Below are positions 1 through 14,146 of a stretch of DNA of 64,000 nucleotides, one piece after another. The notes under the pieces are model-generated. The model was not told the origin of the DNA, did not search any database, and worked only from the letters and a program-made list of their open reading frames with translations. The stretch's first letter is position 1; each line of letters opens with the position of its first letter. The stretch lies in the NCBI GenBank assembly GCA_949825025.1, contig OX463780.1, forward strand, positions 39,474,979 to 39,538,978, in the 5' to 3' direction. The DNA is from Siphlonurus alternatus. Taxonomy: Eukaryota > Arthropoda > Insecta > Ephemeroptera > Siphlonuridae. The translations under genes and the position numbers were made by a program.

Positions 1-1585
1 AATCCGTAAAATACAGTTCATTCATTTGTATAAAGTATGCAAAGAAGAATATATTTCTATATTATTATTTGAAAACAACAAGTTGCATTAAAATGTATAT
101 ATTATAGGATTTTGCATAATATTTTCGATTTATATTGTATTTAATATAATGGATCTATGTCATTAGGGATTTAAAAACTCATTAAGGTAGTATGCAATCA
201 GTACCTTTTTTAATTATGTTGTTTTCCATATCAAGTAATATTTATTTTTTACTTACGTAAAAACAGATTCATGTAAAATATAATGCAACTCGATTCTAGC
301 ATTTAATACGCATTTACGCTATATTACATTTTTATATTTAATCTAAAATATTGTCATAGCTCATAGCTATGCCTATATTTAAAATGACCATTTCAAAAAA
401 AAATATATATATAATAAAAATTTTATGTAGCAATGTTGATATTATAGCAATATATTGTATTTGCTGTACGTAAATTATGTAAAAATTAATGAAAGTAGCA
501 TGCAGTTAATATAATTATATATTTATTTATATAAAATACAAATATAATATTACTTTTTATTGTAGGAGCTATATTATGGAAATATAAAACAAGATTATTG
601 TATTGAAGTTAAGGCCAGCTTGTTATCAACTATTTTCATTCAAACCGACATGAAATAAAGAAAGATGTGTATTAGATTCATACAGGTATGTATTTCGTAT
701 TTCTAAATAATTAATGTACAATGTGCAAGTTAGTGAAAAATATATATTTGACGAATAATAAAAGTAATTTTAAAGTTCATAACACAAAATTACTCACTTG
801 TCAGTCCCAGAGTAGTTATACTAAATTTCGATTCACTTTTACAGCTTATATTATTTTCGATATTAACCAAGAAATTTGATCGCTTTAGCACCTAATTCAC
901 CTGCAAAATTGGGCATCGTTGCTACTTTTTAAATCAAAATCAGTTGAATTCTAGAATAAATAAGAATTTACATTTTATCAGTGTATGATGTTCAGTACAC
1001 AGCTGTACACATGCAATAAAAATATCATTCTCAAATAAAAATATAGACTGTTTGATTTATTTATAAATCAATTTTTTTTAAGTAAATAAAACAAGTAAGT
1101 TGTTTTCCAACTTGTTCATTATTTTTTTAATACATAAATTCAATAAATATCGTATGTTATCATTTTATATAGCTATAATCCATTATAAAATATTGATAGA
1201 CTCTTGAGTAAGCTGTTTTTCATCCTCTCTACTAAAGTTAACATTGAAAGGGAAAGTAGCATGCAGGCACCATGGTCGAAAGTAATTATAAGTTTTCCTG
1301 GACCCCATAGCAAACATGCTAGCTGCTTAGTCTTCTGTATCGCTGCTTTCCACGCGTATTGTATACTCAGTGTGTACATTCGTGGAGCAAGAAGGCAAGT
1401 TGGGAAGGTCGAACAGATTGCATTGTTACTGTCATCACAGCTGAAGTATAGTTCAGTTGCTTGCAGAAAAGCATCATGCCTATAAAAATAAATCAACGTC
1501 CACTTTAAATTTTAAATGCTCTCGAGAGTGGATGAAATGATAATTTCAATTTCATGGAGCCAAAATATTTCATTAGTTTATAAAA
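1..1585. other. AT-rich non-coding stretch
   Basis: This stretch is very AT-rich with many A or T runs. Positions about 1200-1490 are less AT-rich and open on both strands (93 codons plus, 107 codons minus). The translations show no domain, signal peptide or splice pattern I recognise, so I do not call a gene. A small hairpin (AACAAGT ... ACTTGTT type) sits near 1090-1122. Confidence 0.5.
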
Positions 1586-1650
1586 TAGTAATAATAATTG
1601 TTTATTGGGTTAAAAAATACTTAGTTTTTGGAGGGAACAATAATAATAAA
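1586..1650 (-). mobile_element. possible LINE 3' tail with (ATT)n
   Basis: Read on the minus strand, an AATAAACAATT motif runs into an ATT-type simple repeat. Many animal non-LTR retrotransposons end this way: a polyadenylation-like AATAAA followed by a short-unit tail. No reverse transcriptase remnant is visible beside it, so at most it is a strongly 5'-truncated copy. A very similar end occurs at 6663. Chance similarity of AT-rich DNA is the alternative. Confidence 0.3.
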
Positions 1651-2153
1651 AAATATAAGTTTAACAAAACACGATTGTTGTGAACGTAAAAGGCGAAAGT
1701 CTATACACAAAATGAGTTCATTCATAATTTTGCTTTCCAGAAAGGAAAAGTTAGCATATCCATGAATATTGGTGGAATTATGCTTCAGATTCTTCAGAAT
1801 TCAACAAAACTCTATTGTATATATTATTAATAATTTTATAATGATATATTACAACAAAAGAATGAACATATTTTTAGTAAAATATACACGTTACTTATAA
1901 TTTCACATATTTAAATTCTTTAATCACGCCCAGAATTTCCTAAAAATTCTTCAGCTACTCAATTTTACAGTTTTAAATGCATTGCATTTTAATATGAATG
2001 ATCCAAATAACTTAACTGAGACAACAAGCATTGTTAAAATGTTATACCTTCTTTTTATCTTACCTTGGTGTTTTTTTACAAAACCCTGGTAATGTAGACA
2101 AGCCAGGGTAGTTTAGAGCTGTGCATAAAGATAGAACTCATTACACGGAGCAG

Positions 2154-2281
<128 letters not shown>

Positions 2282-2299
2282 CCTCGTTGACGTCCATGG

Positions 2300-5200
2300 G
2301 TGATACAGAGAGCTCTCTTGGATTAAACTAATGCAAGCTAGCAGCAGTAGCAGCGGCCACACACTTATGTCTCATGACTCTTTATACAGATAAGTATCTA
2401 ATGTTGTTATGTTCATCTCTATTTCTAAATTGAAGTGACCTCTTGCACACAATGTCCAGGTACAAGATAAAAAATAAACACAGTGTACTAGAAATTTTCA
2501 TTATTTTAAAAAGGAAACAAAAACATGTAGGTACAAATTAAAACGTATACAATTGTTAGATAAAGACCACGACTCCTTTAATATTCTGAATTTTATAATA
2601 TTTTACTTCAGAAATTAATTTTAAAATGTTGTTTTTGTTTGTTTATACTGCAAAATTTGAAGTGTTTTACCTTTATTTAAATACGAATATATATAAATTA
2701 TATAATGACCATTAAAATCTTATTTCAATAATATGCTGTATAACTAATTTAAATAATATTTTTATACCCGTGTGTTATTTAATATAATTAAAAAAAGAGA
2801 TAACTTATATCGTGTTATTGTGTGTATATATTAAATTTATATTATATGTTCTTTTCTTACCAGAAAAAGACAAGACTACTTTAATAATTTAGATATATTT
2901 TTTAAATCATTTATACAGTCAAAATTATACTGAAATGTAATACAACTTTACATTGTAATTTTCAATACTAAAACAATTTTGTTTTCATCATCTTAAGTTC
3001 ATTATAAATTTTAAGCTTTTGTTGCTCTCCTACCTGCATATTTTACTGGTTGTGAAAATTATTCACAGTGCAAAAAGCCCCTCAGTTTTCTGGTCTGTTG
3101 CAAGACAAAGTACTAGGGGTGCCAGGGCAAATGAGGAATTTTTTATACGCGAATAATTAACCATGCGGGCAGGCAGGCGGGTGGGCAAGCGTGGGTGAAA
3201 TTAGGGGGGTGGGGAGAATGTCAGCCCCACTTGCCAAGAAAAATGAGAGCCCTTTTCTCCCCTACCTCTTCCGAACTGCCACCCACTTAACAGCAGCAGC
3301 ACTCCACCATTCACAGTGTTGTTTTACTGGTGGAAATAATTTTCACCAACCAAGGAGAAATATTTATATAGGAAAAATAATTTTACACCCCCATTTCTTT
3401 TATAAGTATTTAATAATTATTTTATTTTTTATACTACATTGAAGGGTCATATTTTTAGCTGAAATTACGTATGAATGAAAATAAAATTAATTATTATTTT
3501 TTTTAATCTTTCATAAAAATAAATTTTTCAAATTGCATTCAAAAATTATTAGAACATCCCTAAAAAAAATATGCAATTTCTGCAGTGAATATAATTATTT
3601 TTTTTTTTTTTATCTCAATGAACAAGCTTGAATAAATAAATGAATAAACAGAGGGTTGCATTTTGAGAATTGTGTTTTACGACCAAGTTAATTGGAAGAC
3701 TGGGGGTGCTGGGGAACATTCCCCATTTTGTCGTCATCGTATTATATTATATTGTTTTTTTTTATTAAGGAATGCATCCCAATGCTTCCAGCTCGAGGAA
3801 AATATTGGTCAGGGATGAGGGTTGCATGGGGAGAGAATTGAGACCACGGTCTGTTCGTGTCATTCACTGAGGTGTGAGAAGTAATAAATATGGACAACTT
3901 TAGTCAGGGCAGACGCCTCTTTCTCTTTCCATCTTTATCAATGGACGAGCGTCAAAGTCAGAGAAACCAAATACCAATTGCATTCTACTAAGTTTGGGAA
4001 ACACACATCATTAGGATTAATACCGGTAGTAGCCTGAAACGAGAGATTTTTTTCATGTTTATAGTTCAGTCAGCTTCCACTTCCGGAACTAATGTTGTGT
4101 TTATTGAACTGTATCCAGAGTAATCCTCTATTGTTAGGGGTATAGACACTTCAACAAAAGATGTTGTGTTTGCTCCTTTAGGGTTTAAGTCCAAGCCAAT
4201 CTTATGTCTCACCAAGAGTTTTCACAACATAATGATTTTAATTGCAATATAATTAGTTAAATACACACAATATAAAAAGTAGAGTATACACTTATGTTAA
4301 AATTTAAGTTAAAACAAAACAAGCACCTTATGAATCCAATAAGATCTATTTCAAAGTTTTTAGAAAACATTTCTTATTTTAACATTAATCCATTTTATCT
4401 TCTTATTTTTATATGTATTTTTTTATTTAGTTTTATCACGCATTAAAATATAGCAGTAAAAGTTTGGTAGTATTAATTTGTACCACTATATAAGGAACAC
4501 AAACATGGCTTGGTGCTTATCTTTTGAACGAGAAATATTTATATCCACCATTAGTCAGTCAAGTAAATGGGTGGACCGCAAAAAAACGCAGTTTTGTGTC
4601 GTCGTTATGGAGAGAAGGGGGGGGGGAGCTTATTTACGTGGTCGCGCTTTACACAGGATAATAACCACCTATCTAACCTTCCCTTAAAACAGCTCTAACT
4701 TTCTTTTGATGTATATTGTTATAAGGGGATGAAAGTTCCATTATAGTAGAAACAAAATTGTGGTATGTTTTTGGTTTTGTTATTATATTATAAGGACTTA
4801 CTGTTATAAAATTTTATTTATGGAAAAAGTGAAGTTGTGCTTTTTTCATATCATCCATTTAACTCATTGTTGAGTGCAACAGTATTTTGTTATCAATATT
4901 ACAATTGGTAATATGCTAATGTATGCTCAGTAAACATTTATTATTCATAACTGTTACCTTCTTTTGTAGTTTTTTTTCTTCGTTATGTCTAATTTAGGGT
5001 CCTAGCACGATACCATGTATTCTATATGTGTATCTTGTATTTGGAATGAGAAAAAATAAATATTTTTGATTTTTGAATCTAATTGTTAATTATTTTTAAA
5101 TATGCTTACAATATTTACAAACATGAAACATGCATTTGAATCGACAAATATTAATGCCATACACTTTGTTATATACAAAGGATGTAAAATGCTTGTTGTA

Positions 5201-6660
5201 AATCAGTACGTTAAATAATTACACATAATATTGTGCGTTGTAAATTGTATAAAGTTAAATCACAAATATATATAATACATAACATGGCCAGTCAATATTA
5301 TATTGATATTACGAGCAACAATGGTGAAATATAGTCTAAAATGAAAAATTCCTTTAACATAGAACTTCATAAATAAGACGTTTTTAGTGCAAGGAAGTAA
5401 ATAGATAGTAAGATAGAGAAAGGTAGTATTTTCTATTGTTAACTTTTTCACCTAGAACTTAAGAAAAAATACTACAATTTTATGAATACTTTGGTAATTT
5501 GACATTACCTTATTCAAGCATTGTAACGTTTTTGAATGAATTGTTCGTTTTACTGTAGGTTATAGAATGCTTTTAGCGAAATTTAATTTGTGTCTTGTTT
5601 TAAAAGATGTGTTTGTCCAGTCATGAACTTCATAACAAGTAAGATAAATTGATTCATATGCATCAAAAATCAGAACATTGATTTACTTTACTTGAAAAAC
5701 AACAACAATTATAAATCACAATATTTTCACTGTGGTGTGACGTTTTGCTTTTATATCATAAAAAACATTTTGATTTTATGCAATTATTTTACATTTTTTT
5801 TTTTTTTTTTTTGCTCAGAGAGAAACACATCAATGTTAAAATCATGTAATAATACAAGACAACACAGTATTGTAGTGAGACTCTGTATTATTTTATAGCA
5901 AGCTCACATTTTTTTAATTGGGATTTTTCTATCAAAAAAATAATTCCCTTGACATAATACTGTCAAAGCTGTACCAAAAATCCTATTAGAAAATGAATCT
6001 TCTCTATAATTAGGATATAAAAGCTGTATTATGATTTGGTCCATTTTACTCCTATTAGAATGGTCCGTACTTTTTGGCTGCATGAAAAAAAAAAAAAAAA
6101 GAACCAGATTAAAAAATATTTATATTATTATATATATTTTTTTAATTAATTCGTTAAAATGAAAGGGATTTATTAAAAAATGAAATGTACGCACGATGAT
6201 TGTTTGTGTTTGGTGAGTATGAAAACACAGCTAACTCTCCCGATGTTGGCTGCTCATTTCTTTTGATGTCACTAATATTTCACGAGTCACGGGGTAGGCA
6301 AATTTCAAAGTGATTATATAAATGTTGGTGCATAAGTACGCTTGAGGTGCTTATTTAAAACTTAATATGTGGAATATGTACAGACAAAAAAATAGAGGGA
6401 ATAATTAGTAGTGCTTTTATTATAAATATTGCGCATGAGTCAGAAAGACTTTTTTAAATTTTTATTAATAAAATTTAATTCAATATTTTTTTAAATTTTG
6501 TTATGATTTTATGCATTGGTAGTTTAAATCGAAGACATAACATAACTAATACAACTACCAAAAAACAGTAATACAATTGAATAAAACATTTTTTTTTTCA
6601 AGTCAGCTGTAATTCATAGGATAATAATGAATTATTTCTCATTCTGCCAACGTATAGGTA
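2300..6660. other. gene-free AT-rich stretch with small GC islands
   Basis: No supported gene is seen. Islands of higher GC lie at about 3120-3330 (G-rich, with a CAG run and an 83-codon frame), 3780-3960 and 4560-4680 (with a run of nine G at about 4618). None has a convincing splice-site pair or recognisable protein. The remainder is AT-rich with homopolymer runs, such as T runs near 3599 and 5797. Confidence 0.5.
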
Positions 6661-6662
6661 GT

Positions 6663-6720
6663 TATAATAATAATAATAATTGTTTATTTGGGATAAATTA
6701 CATTGTAGGGAATAGGGAAA
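6663..6720 (-). mobile_element. possible LINE 3' tail with (ATT)n
   Basis: The minus strand reads AAATAAACAATT followed by several ATT units, almost the same end as at 1586. This suggests two 5'-truncated copies of one non-LTR retrotransposon family. Only the tail is recognisable; no coding remnant is visible. Confidence 0.33.
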
Positions 6721-6748
6721 AAAATATATAATAACTTATAGTTACCAT

Positions 6749-6850
6749 GGGAGTGATTCAGCAAGCGTTAAGGAGTGTTGATTTTTTTTTAAGAAACATT
6801 TTTCTTACCTGTTACAAAAAATTCTTCTTAACGTTTGCTGAATCGCTCCT
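6749..6850. mobile_element. short inverted-repeat element, about 102 bp
   Basis: The left end GGGAGTGATTCAGCAAGCGT and the right end match as inverted complements over about 25 bp with a few mismatches, around a T-rich spacer. Size and structure fit a MITE. No clear target-site duplication is seen. The GATTCA-containing end resembles that of the element at 7425. Confidence 0.6.
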
Positions 6851-7289
6851 ACATATAAATTAATATTTAAATAACATATTTTATTACGTTACTTGCTTTT
6901 CTCTACTTTTTAGCATTATAATACAATAAACTGTTTTGAATTATATATGCAAGTATTTCACAATTAGCCTATGTTACTGATGATGTAAAGATTAATGGAG
7001 CGAGTAAGCCACAAGCAAGCTCGTTTCTAATTACTTCAGTCTGTATTTCCGTGTGTTTCTTCTTTCACTGATTGTGCTGAGGAGATTTGAACAAAAGCAG
7101 CTTCTTTACCTCTAACAGCACAATTGCATTGTTTTTAGATACAAACACTTGGCTTAATTAATCATCATCTATGGTACAAATGTCATTCACAAATTCAACA
7201 TCTGGGATTATAATTACAATTATAATGAATTTTTACATTAGTTATCAACATTTATAATACAATTGTTTGGGTTATACATTTTTTATTTA

Positions 7290-7400
7290 AATGAAATGAA
7301 ATGAAATAATCTTTATTTTAGCTTTCGCTATTTAAATTCATAATAGTTGGTTACATATTAATTAATTGATTTTACAATATCACTTTAAATAATTATTAAA
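7290..7400 (-). mobile_element. possible LINE 3' tail with (CATTT)n
   Basis: On the minus strand an AAATAAAGATTATTT motif is followed by three CATTT units. This is a polyadenylation-like signal plus pentanucleotide tail, as in several animal non-LTR retrotransposons. The upstream element body cannot be recognised. Confidence 0.3.
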
Positions 7401-7424
7401 AAAAAAATACATTTATATTATAAT

Positions 7425-7585
7425 GGGTGCGATTCACGAAGCAGTTAGTCAGGTTTCTAACCAATTTTAACTTAACCACATTTAAATAGGTGGTTTAACA
7501 CGTAATACAGGTATAGTTAAACGTGGTTAAGCTAAACGTGGTAACGTGGTTAGAAACCTGGCTAACTGCTTCGTGAATCGCACCC
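7425..7585. mobile_element. MITE-like element with about 35-40 bp terminal inverted repeats
   Basis: The terminus GGGTGCGATTCACGAAGCAG is repeated as a perfect inverted complement at the right end, and the match continues with mismatches to roughly 40 bp. The interior holds further TTAACCACGTTT-like repeats on both sides. The flanks carry AAT on each side, compatible with a 3-bp target duplication. There is no coding capacity, so it is non-autonomous. Confidence 0.8.
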
Positions 7586-7682
7586 AATAAGTTAACAATA
7601 AGAATCTCAGCTTTAAAATTTACTTTATTGATATATTGATTTTTTACTTTATATCACTTTCTTATAGAATAAAATTTCAGCA

Positions 7683-7758
7683 TATTTTATTTTATTTTAT
7701 TTTATTTTATTTTATTTTATTTTATTTTATTTTATTTTATTTTATTTTATTTTATTTA
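7683..7758. repeat. (TTTTA)n microsatellite
   Basis: About 15 units of the pentanucleotide TTTTA decay at the right end into TTTA and TTTCA variants. Confidence 0.95.
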
Positions 7759-7799
7759 TTTTCATTTTATTTATTTATTTTTTCAAAATTGGCTATTGA

Positions 7800-9004
7800 A
7801 TTTCTATTCTAAGAATGTACGGTACACATAAAACCGGTACATGCAGAAAAATTGTAACATTTGCAATCTGATTTTTTTTTAATAATAGAAGCTTCAACTC
7901 TTTAGTCTGTTTGAACATATAATTTTTAAACAACATTTTCCATGATTTTCTTATAGAGATGGTTTCATTCTATAAAAATGTGACATGCACTTTAAATGTT
8001 TAGTGTCATCTAGTGATCTCATACTTACATACTCTGTTCTTCTTTGTATTTCATCAAAATATAGGTATATACAGTATAATGCAAACTAGAAAAACAAAAA
8101 TCAAGTAAATGTATAATCCATAACATTTTTTTTTCTTTTTTGTCTTTCGATTGTATACACAATCCAGTCATATTACTTTTTATTTACCAAGTTTTTAATC
8201 AAGACATGAGTCAATAGTCCACATATAAGCAATCACTTATATACAACATGACCTGTACAATTCTAAAAAAAAAACAATTCTTAAATCTTACTGTAGAATT
8301 TTCAATTATAGATTTTGGCAGCAGGGTGTAAGAAGTAAGAATTGTTTTTAAATTAGAATTTTAATTTAATTTAGAATTATATATTTAAATGCAAAAAAGC
8401 TTAGAATTTGTATTTGACACAAATGGTTTTTGAAGTCTTAGAAAATTTAACGTGATGTAATATAATAATGTTCCATGCCTGGGGGCTTTCGATTCACGAA
8501 ATGTACGTTACGAAATACTCCTGAGAGGAGTGCACACACCGTCTTTTGTTTTCAACTTTCCCCTGAGGTACTCCTTGCACTGAAACTTTCAAAAGATTCA
8601 TTGTTCTCACTTTCAAATTAGATTTTTATTCTTGTTGAAATTTTAATTAAATTTATATTAAATTAATTTTATTAGCACATTAAGATTTTATCAATGACTT
8701 TATTATGCATCTCATGACTTTATTAATATTGAAGTAGACATGCAAATAATAGCTTCATATAGAATAGGAATTGTACTGATCTACATTTTATTTTTATTTC
8801 ATACTATTTTTATATTTTTTATACATAAAAAATATAGCTTTACAAAATATAAAATAATTTTTTCATTATATTTTCTTTGTGCTGTTCAAGTTTAAGTTAT
8901 AAAATATTTTAGTACAATGCTTAAAAAGATATATAATATATATGGATCATTCTTTTTCCTTCTATTATTTAATATGAGTTTATAAGATTTTACATGGTAG
9001 TTGC

Positions 9005-9035
<31 letters not shown>

Positions 9036-11570
9036 AGTACGCTGGATATATAAGTTTGAGATTATTTTCTCCTAAAGAAATTTATTATAACTGAAATATT
9101 TTTTTTGTATATTTTTGTGAAATAATTTTGTAGAATAATTGAAAACTATATCGAGACTATATTTATTAAAACTTAATAAAAATTTACATTTAATCTGGGT
9201 TTTAAAAGCAAATAACATTTTAACTGTTAGAAAACAGAACATTTTGTAATTTAAATAAAAATTTCATCTTTTATGATTATGTTATAATATTTATTTCTGA
9301 AAGCAACTAAACGACGAAAAAATATATGTTATTTAATAATATTAGAAAAATTATTTAAATCTTGCTCCCATTTTTCACTCTGCATATAGTCTGTATAGAA
9401 AAATTACAACGTTGAATTTTACCGTAATATTATGTAAAATCATGTCTGTCAATGGCAAATTTTTTAGACATGAATCAGACACAGTGAAATAACTCTGCAA
9501 TAGCGTTACAGTTTTTCTTATACAATTTAAAAGGACTACCCATAAAAAACTCTCTATCTTAAAAATTATTGGTACAAAATTTTAACATCAAATATAATTA
9601 TTTAATATTTTATATATGGTTACCAGGAGGTCTTCAAATAACAACAATATCAAAACTAAACAAATATTTGTGTATTTTTCATTGTTTTATTAAATTAATT
9701 TATATGATAAATATAGCTTAAGTGGTATTATTTGAAGAATCCACTGGAATCATTCTGGTTCTTTTAATAATATCTTCGCCTGGTTTCATCAATAGCAATA
9801 CACAGGTCATTACTCCCTTTGAAATCACCATTAATTTACACAAGAGTCCTCCATAGTATCACATTGAAATTTTCTTGTGCAGCGAGGAGCTAAATCTTCT
9901 GACGACAGATCAAACTGATAAAGTTTAATTAAAAAGTTTAATGACAAACGTTTTAATGGATTTGATTAATAATAAAAAACGTATATTTCATGATATATTA
10001 AAGATACAATTCATCTCAATGTAAAAGTGGAGCACTGTTTGATGAAATTACATTTTCAATGCTTTATGTGCATTGGATTAAATTGCACTACAGTTTTGTA
10101 AGAGAATCGAGGAGGTAAAAAAATATACGTGTTGTAAGAAAAACTAAAGAAGGAAAGACTGTTTCTAATAAAATATAAAAATCCTCAAGCTTGAACTTAA
10201 TTCATAAAATTAATTATAAACACAACTTGAAGCTTATGGCAGTTTGTATTAAAAAATACTTTTTTTTTAAGTATTTAGTGAATAGGATAACCTGGATGAT
10301 TTAATAAAAGACTCGTTACTCGTCATTCTGTAATATTTAATTTAATTTACGCAATTAAATTTAAAAGATTTCAAGTGTTTGTAAAATTTGATATGAAAGT
10401 AATATGAAGTAACCACAGGAGTCATGTATTTTCATATGATATTATTATATATGTGAGTAAAATTTTAGCGATGGGCAGAAGACTATATTATTTTTTTTTA
10501 ATGTAGTCTTTTTGCTATACCGACACGTCACTCGTGTTACCTTCTGTATCCTACCTTAAGGTTTTTGTGGATGTTCTGTAGAATTGTAATGTTATCCCAT
10601 GAGCTTTGCAGCAATCAGCAAGAACGAGAGGAGTTGATTGACATTTCTAAGTCACACTGTTGTTACGGTTACTCTAACCAAGGCGTAAATCAGCTATAAA
10701 AAAAAGTACAGTACTTTTATTTCTCCCTCTTTTCCCTCCAATTTCCTTTCTCGACCAAAATCCCTTTACTCCCACCTCGTTTTGGTCTCCCTTGCTACCT
10801 CATACATTCAAGTCACGGAATTTGTAGACAGAATAAGAAGTTGAGAAAAAGAATATACTAAAAAAAAAAATTCTATGGACAAAAGAATTGGACAATTGTT
10901 TTTATACTATAGAAAAAAAAACAAAAATTATTTTAATACATACGTTGTGAAATATTTTTTATTTTAACCCCTTCTGTTTATAAACGTGTAAAAAATTTAT
11001 TTGCATAATAACTTTTCTGTGCAATTTCATAGCAAAAACATGGCAAAGAATTAATTACATGATGGTTATAGTGAGTAACAAATGTATTTGAAATACTTTC
11101 TGTTATTAGAGAATAGGCTTGGTATATAACATATTATAATAATATGGGAGTTTTATTCAAATTTAATGTAATTTAAATGTTGACATTAACTATACAAGCT
11201 GAACCGCGTGTTCCCATAATGTCAACTTTAATTTCACTTTCAATTTATCATCCATTTTAATTCAAGTTTATGTGAATATATTTCAATGAAATTTTATGAT
11301 AAAGGATATTAAATTATATTATAGTTTCTACCTTTCATATAGATATACACATACACACTTTAATAAAAAAACATTACACATTATATAATTTTATGTTATT
11401 TTTATTATTCTGTTTCCATAATAATTATATTGATTCAAAATATAATAAATTTCATTAAATTTAGTGCTGTAGAGAATAGCACACGATGGACTATCCGTAT
11501 GGAACATTTCTATGCATAGTTAGATGGAGTACCTCGGGTAATATATTATCATTTTTTTTATATAAATTTT
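7800..11570. other. gene-free AT-rich stretch
   Basis: No frame of useful length, repeat unit or RNA gene is recognised. An (AT)n tract of about 13 units lies at 9005-9031. Slightly GC-richer patches occur at about 8480-8590, 9720-9900 and 10500-10820. A TATAAAAA string near 10695 has no downstream coding support. Confidence 0.5.
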
Positions 11571-11572
11571 GT

Positions 11573-11721
11573 CCTCTAATACCCTTAAAATTGAGGGTAA
11601 AGACGCTGTGACGTCATGTTCGCGTAACGTCTCCCCCTATGCTTGCGTGTTAAATTTTTAGTTGACTATTACGTCACTGGCTCCCAGTGTCTTTCCCCTC
11701 GATTTTAAGGGTGTCATAAGG
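11573..11721. mobile_element. MITE-like element with about 35 bp imperfect inverted ends
   Basis: The left arm (ACCCTTAAAATTGAGGG plus flanking bases) and the right arm pair as inverted complements over about 35 bp with mismatches, enclosing about 80 bp. A TGACGTCA site lies near the left arm and TTACGTCAC near the right. No transposase is present. Confidence 0.65.
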
Positions 11722-11724
11722 TTA

Positions 11725-13100
11725 AAAAAAATTTAAAATTTAAAAAAATAGTTGGAGGTCCTCTATCCCAATTTGCAATTAGCAATTATTGTCATTCAGT
11801 TTGTCAATTATAAAAATATTTATTACTTAATTTGGTCATTGGCTTATGCAATAATTTATAATAGTCAAAAGTTTCTACTTTTATCAGTATAACCAAAATT
11901 ATTGTTTAGGGAAAAATCTATCACCAAAATTTGCCCATGACATCTCCAGCATCATAACATCTGTACAATATAGTCTTTGTTTTCCCTTGTTATGTAATCC
12001 AAATTTAAATTTTATAAGATTTTATTCTCAGTCAGTGTCGTCATCAAAATAAGTAATGTACATTTTTTTTTATACGTGACTAACTAAAACATTATATTTT
12101 AAAAGTCAACATTTCCAAATACACAAAATATAATATAGATATCATGTATCTTTTCAAAAGTGTTATATATATTATACTTATTTTGTATCGTGGCACTTTC
12201 AAAAATACATTTTTCATTCATTCTCTTGGTGAGGTTTAATTAATGTTGTGGTTTAACAAAAATATTAAACAACTGTAAATATGAGCACACAAGTTTTGTA
12301 TTTTTCATTAAATTATTTCCTCACCTTTTTATAAAACCGGAAATTAAATTTTATACACAACCTGATACCTAACAATGTTTATTTTGTTTTATAGACGCTA
12401 TCTTTTAGTTAAAAATATTCTGCCTTTTATCAAATTTATTACAGTTAACTATATTTACCATTGAATAGAATAATTTTATTGATAAGGAAATAATGTGTTC
12501 AGTTGTCAATTTTATCCAATTTAAAATTAGAGCTAGTATATATTATTATGATTTGATTGCAAAGCATGCTAGTTATAATATGATCGTTTTGTATACTATA
12601 CTATATAAAACATATGTTTTGTTTTACACTTGGCTCGCGTGTTGTTCTGGACAAGTTTATACAACATCATGTCGTGTTTTTACTACCAAGAAAACAAGAG
12701 TAGCCTTATGGCTTGTTTTCTGTGTAGACTCTAGGGCTAACTCTAAATCCCTTTCTTCGTTAGATAAAAACAAAACAAGAAAGCCTTGCTTTAATTAACT
12801 CCTCTAGTTCATGCGTTTTCTCTTCAGAATTACAATAAAGCAAACTCTCGAAATACACATGTGTGTGGTGTTTTTTTTTTGTGTGGATGGAGTAAATTAA
12901 ATAAAATATGGCACAGTATATACTGCTGTTCTAAATAGCAACTGGAACTTGGTTTTAAGCGTACGGTATGACAACATGGTATGGAGGTATGGAAGGGTTG
13001 GAAGGTAAACAGCTGAGCGTTATCCTGTAAGTAGGCAACTCATTCCAATTTTAGATGGCTGTCGCTGTGTGGGTGTTTCCTAAAACCAATATAACTTAAA
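11725..13100. other. gene-free AT-rich stretch
   Basis: The only longer frame (101 codons, 12493-12798) lacks any recognisable domain, has AT-driven composition and no splice context. I see no RNA gene or repeat here. Confidence 0.5.
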
Positions 13101-13104
13101 TTCA

Positions 13105-13424
13105 ATTAAGTATTGTCCTCAATTTTTTTTTATTGCAGAAATGGATAGAGCGTGCAAAGTTATGCTACCCTGATTTTTTTTCAGATTTTTTAGAGCCCGG
13201 GAAGTATTTTTAAAAAATTATTGAAATTCCTTTTTGTGACGTCACGCGGTGACAAGTCCTATCTTTTTCTTAAGGAGCGGCGTCTCGTGACATCACAAAA
13301 ATAACTTTCAATAATTTTTTAAAAATAGTTCCCGGGCTCTAAAAAATCTGAAAAAAATCAGGGTAGCATAACTTTGCACCCTCTATCCATTTCTACAATA
13401 AAAAAATAGTTCAACACTCCATTC
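13105..13424. mobile_element. family-A foldback element, copy 1
   Basis: This is nearly all inverted repeat. Two arms of about 140 bp share AATGGATAGAG, GCAAAGTTATGCTACCCTGA, CAGATTTTTTAGAGCCCGGG and an AT-rich segment, then TGACGTCA-like sites flanking a short centre with TTAAG. The outer ends (GTATTG ... CAACACTCC) match the full ends seen at 30784 and 40101. There is no coding potential. It is one of five copies in the window. Confidence 0.88.
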
Positions 13425-14146
13425 ATGTAGGCAACCCAACAATCTCGTGGCGCTGCCCTATAGGCTTGTGATTTTTAAATTTCCAAGTTTATTCTGTTAT
13501 ATTCTTAAAAATCTTGTAGTTTAATATTTTGTTCTTAAAAAGACGTTATAAAAATCGTCATTGTGGTAAATGAAAATATATTTAATACGTACGTGTATAT
13601 AGGTTGTCACTTATAAAAAAATAGCTAAATCGAGGCATGAAAATATAATTTATCAATAACGCATGCAAATGAATAATTAATTATTCATTAATATATATTC
13701 CAAAAAAGCCCTCAAAAAATAAAAGAAAAAGGTCTAGACATTTATAAATAAGTTCATGCAATTTGAAAAAAAAAATCGTTTTACAATTATGTCCTACAAT
13801 TTGATTAAAAGTGTTCAATTTTATCATAATCAAAATTTATCTTTTTTTTATATTTTTTAAATTTATTCTACTAAAAAAATTCAATTATATTAAAATAATT
13901 ATATAATTTTACAGCTTTTAACAAGTTCCAAAACTTTTAAAAGACGATAAAAGTTTTAAAAGGTATATTACTTTTATATAATTTTCCCCCACTATTCTGA
14001 TGCATTGTTAAGTATTGGAAAAGTATTGGATATAAAAAAATAAGTTTCATTACTCCCATGCCTTAAATTCTATAATATCAATCGATATTAAAATACACCA
14101 AGTAGATATAATTTTTTATTATTTATTATTTGTTATCTATATGACT

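Noticed and set aside
1173..1496. 107-codon minus and 93-codon plus frames as genes
   Set aside because: Both strands are open over the same segment and no domain or splice signals support either.
12493..12798. 101-codon plus-strand frame
   Set aside because: No recognisable motif, AT-driven composition and no upstream promoter or splice context.
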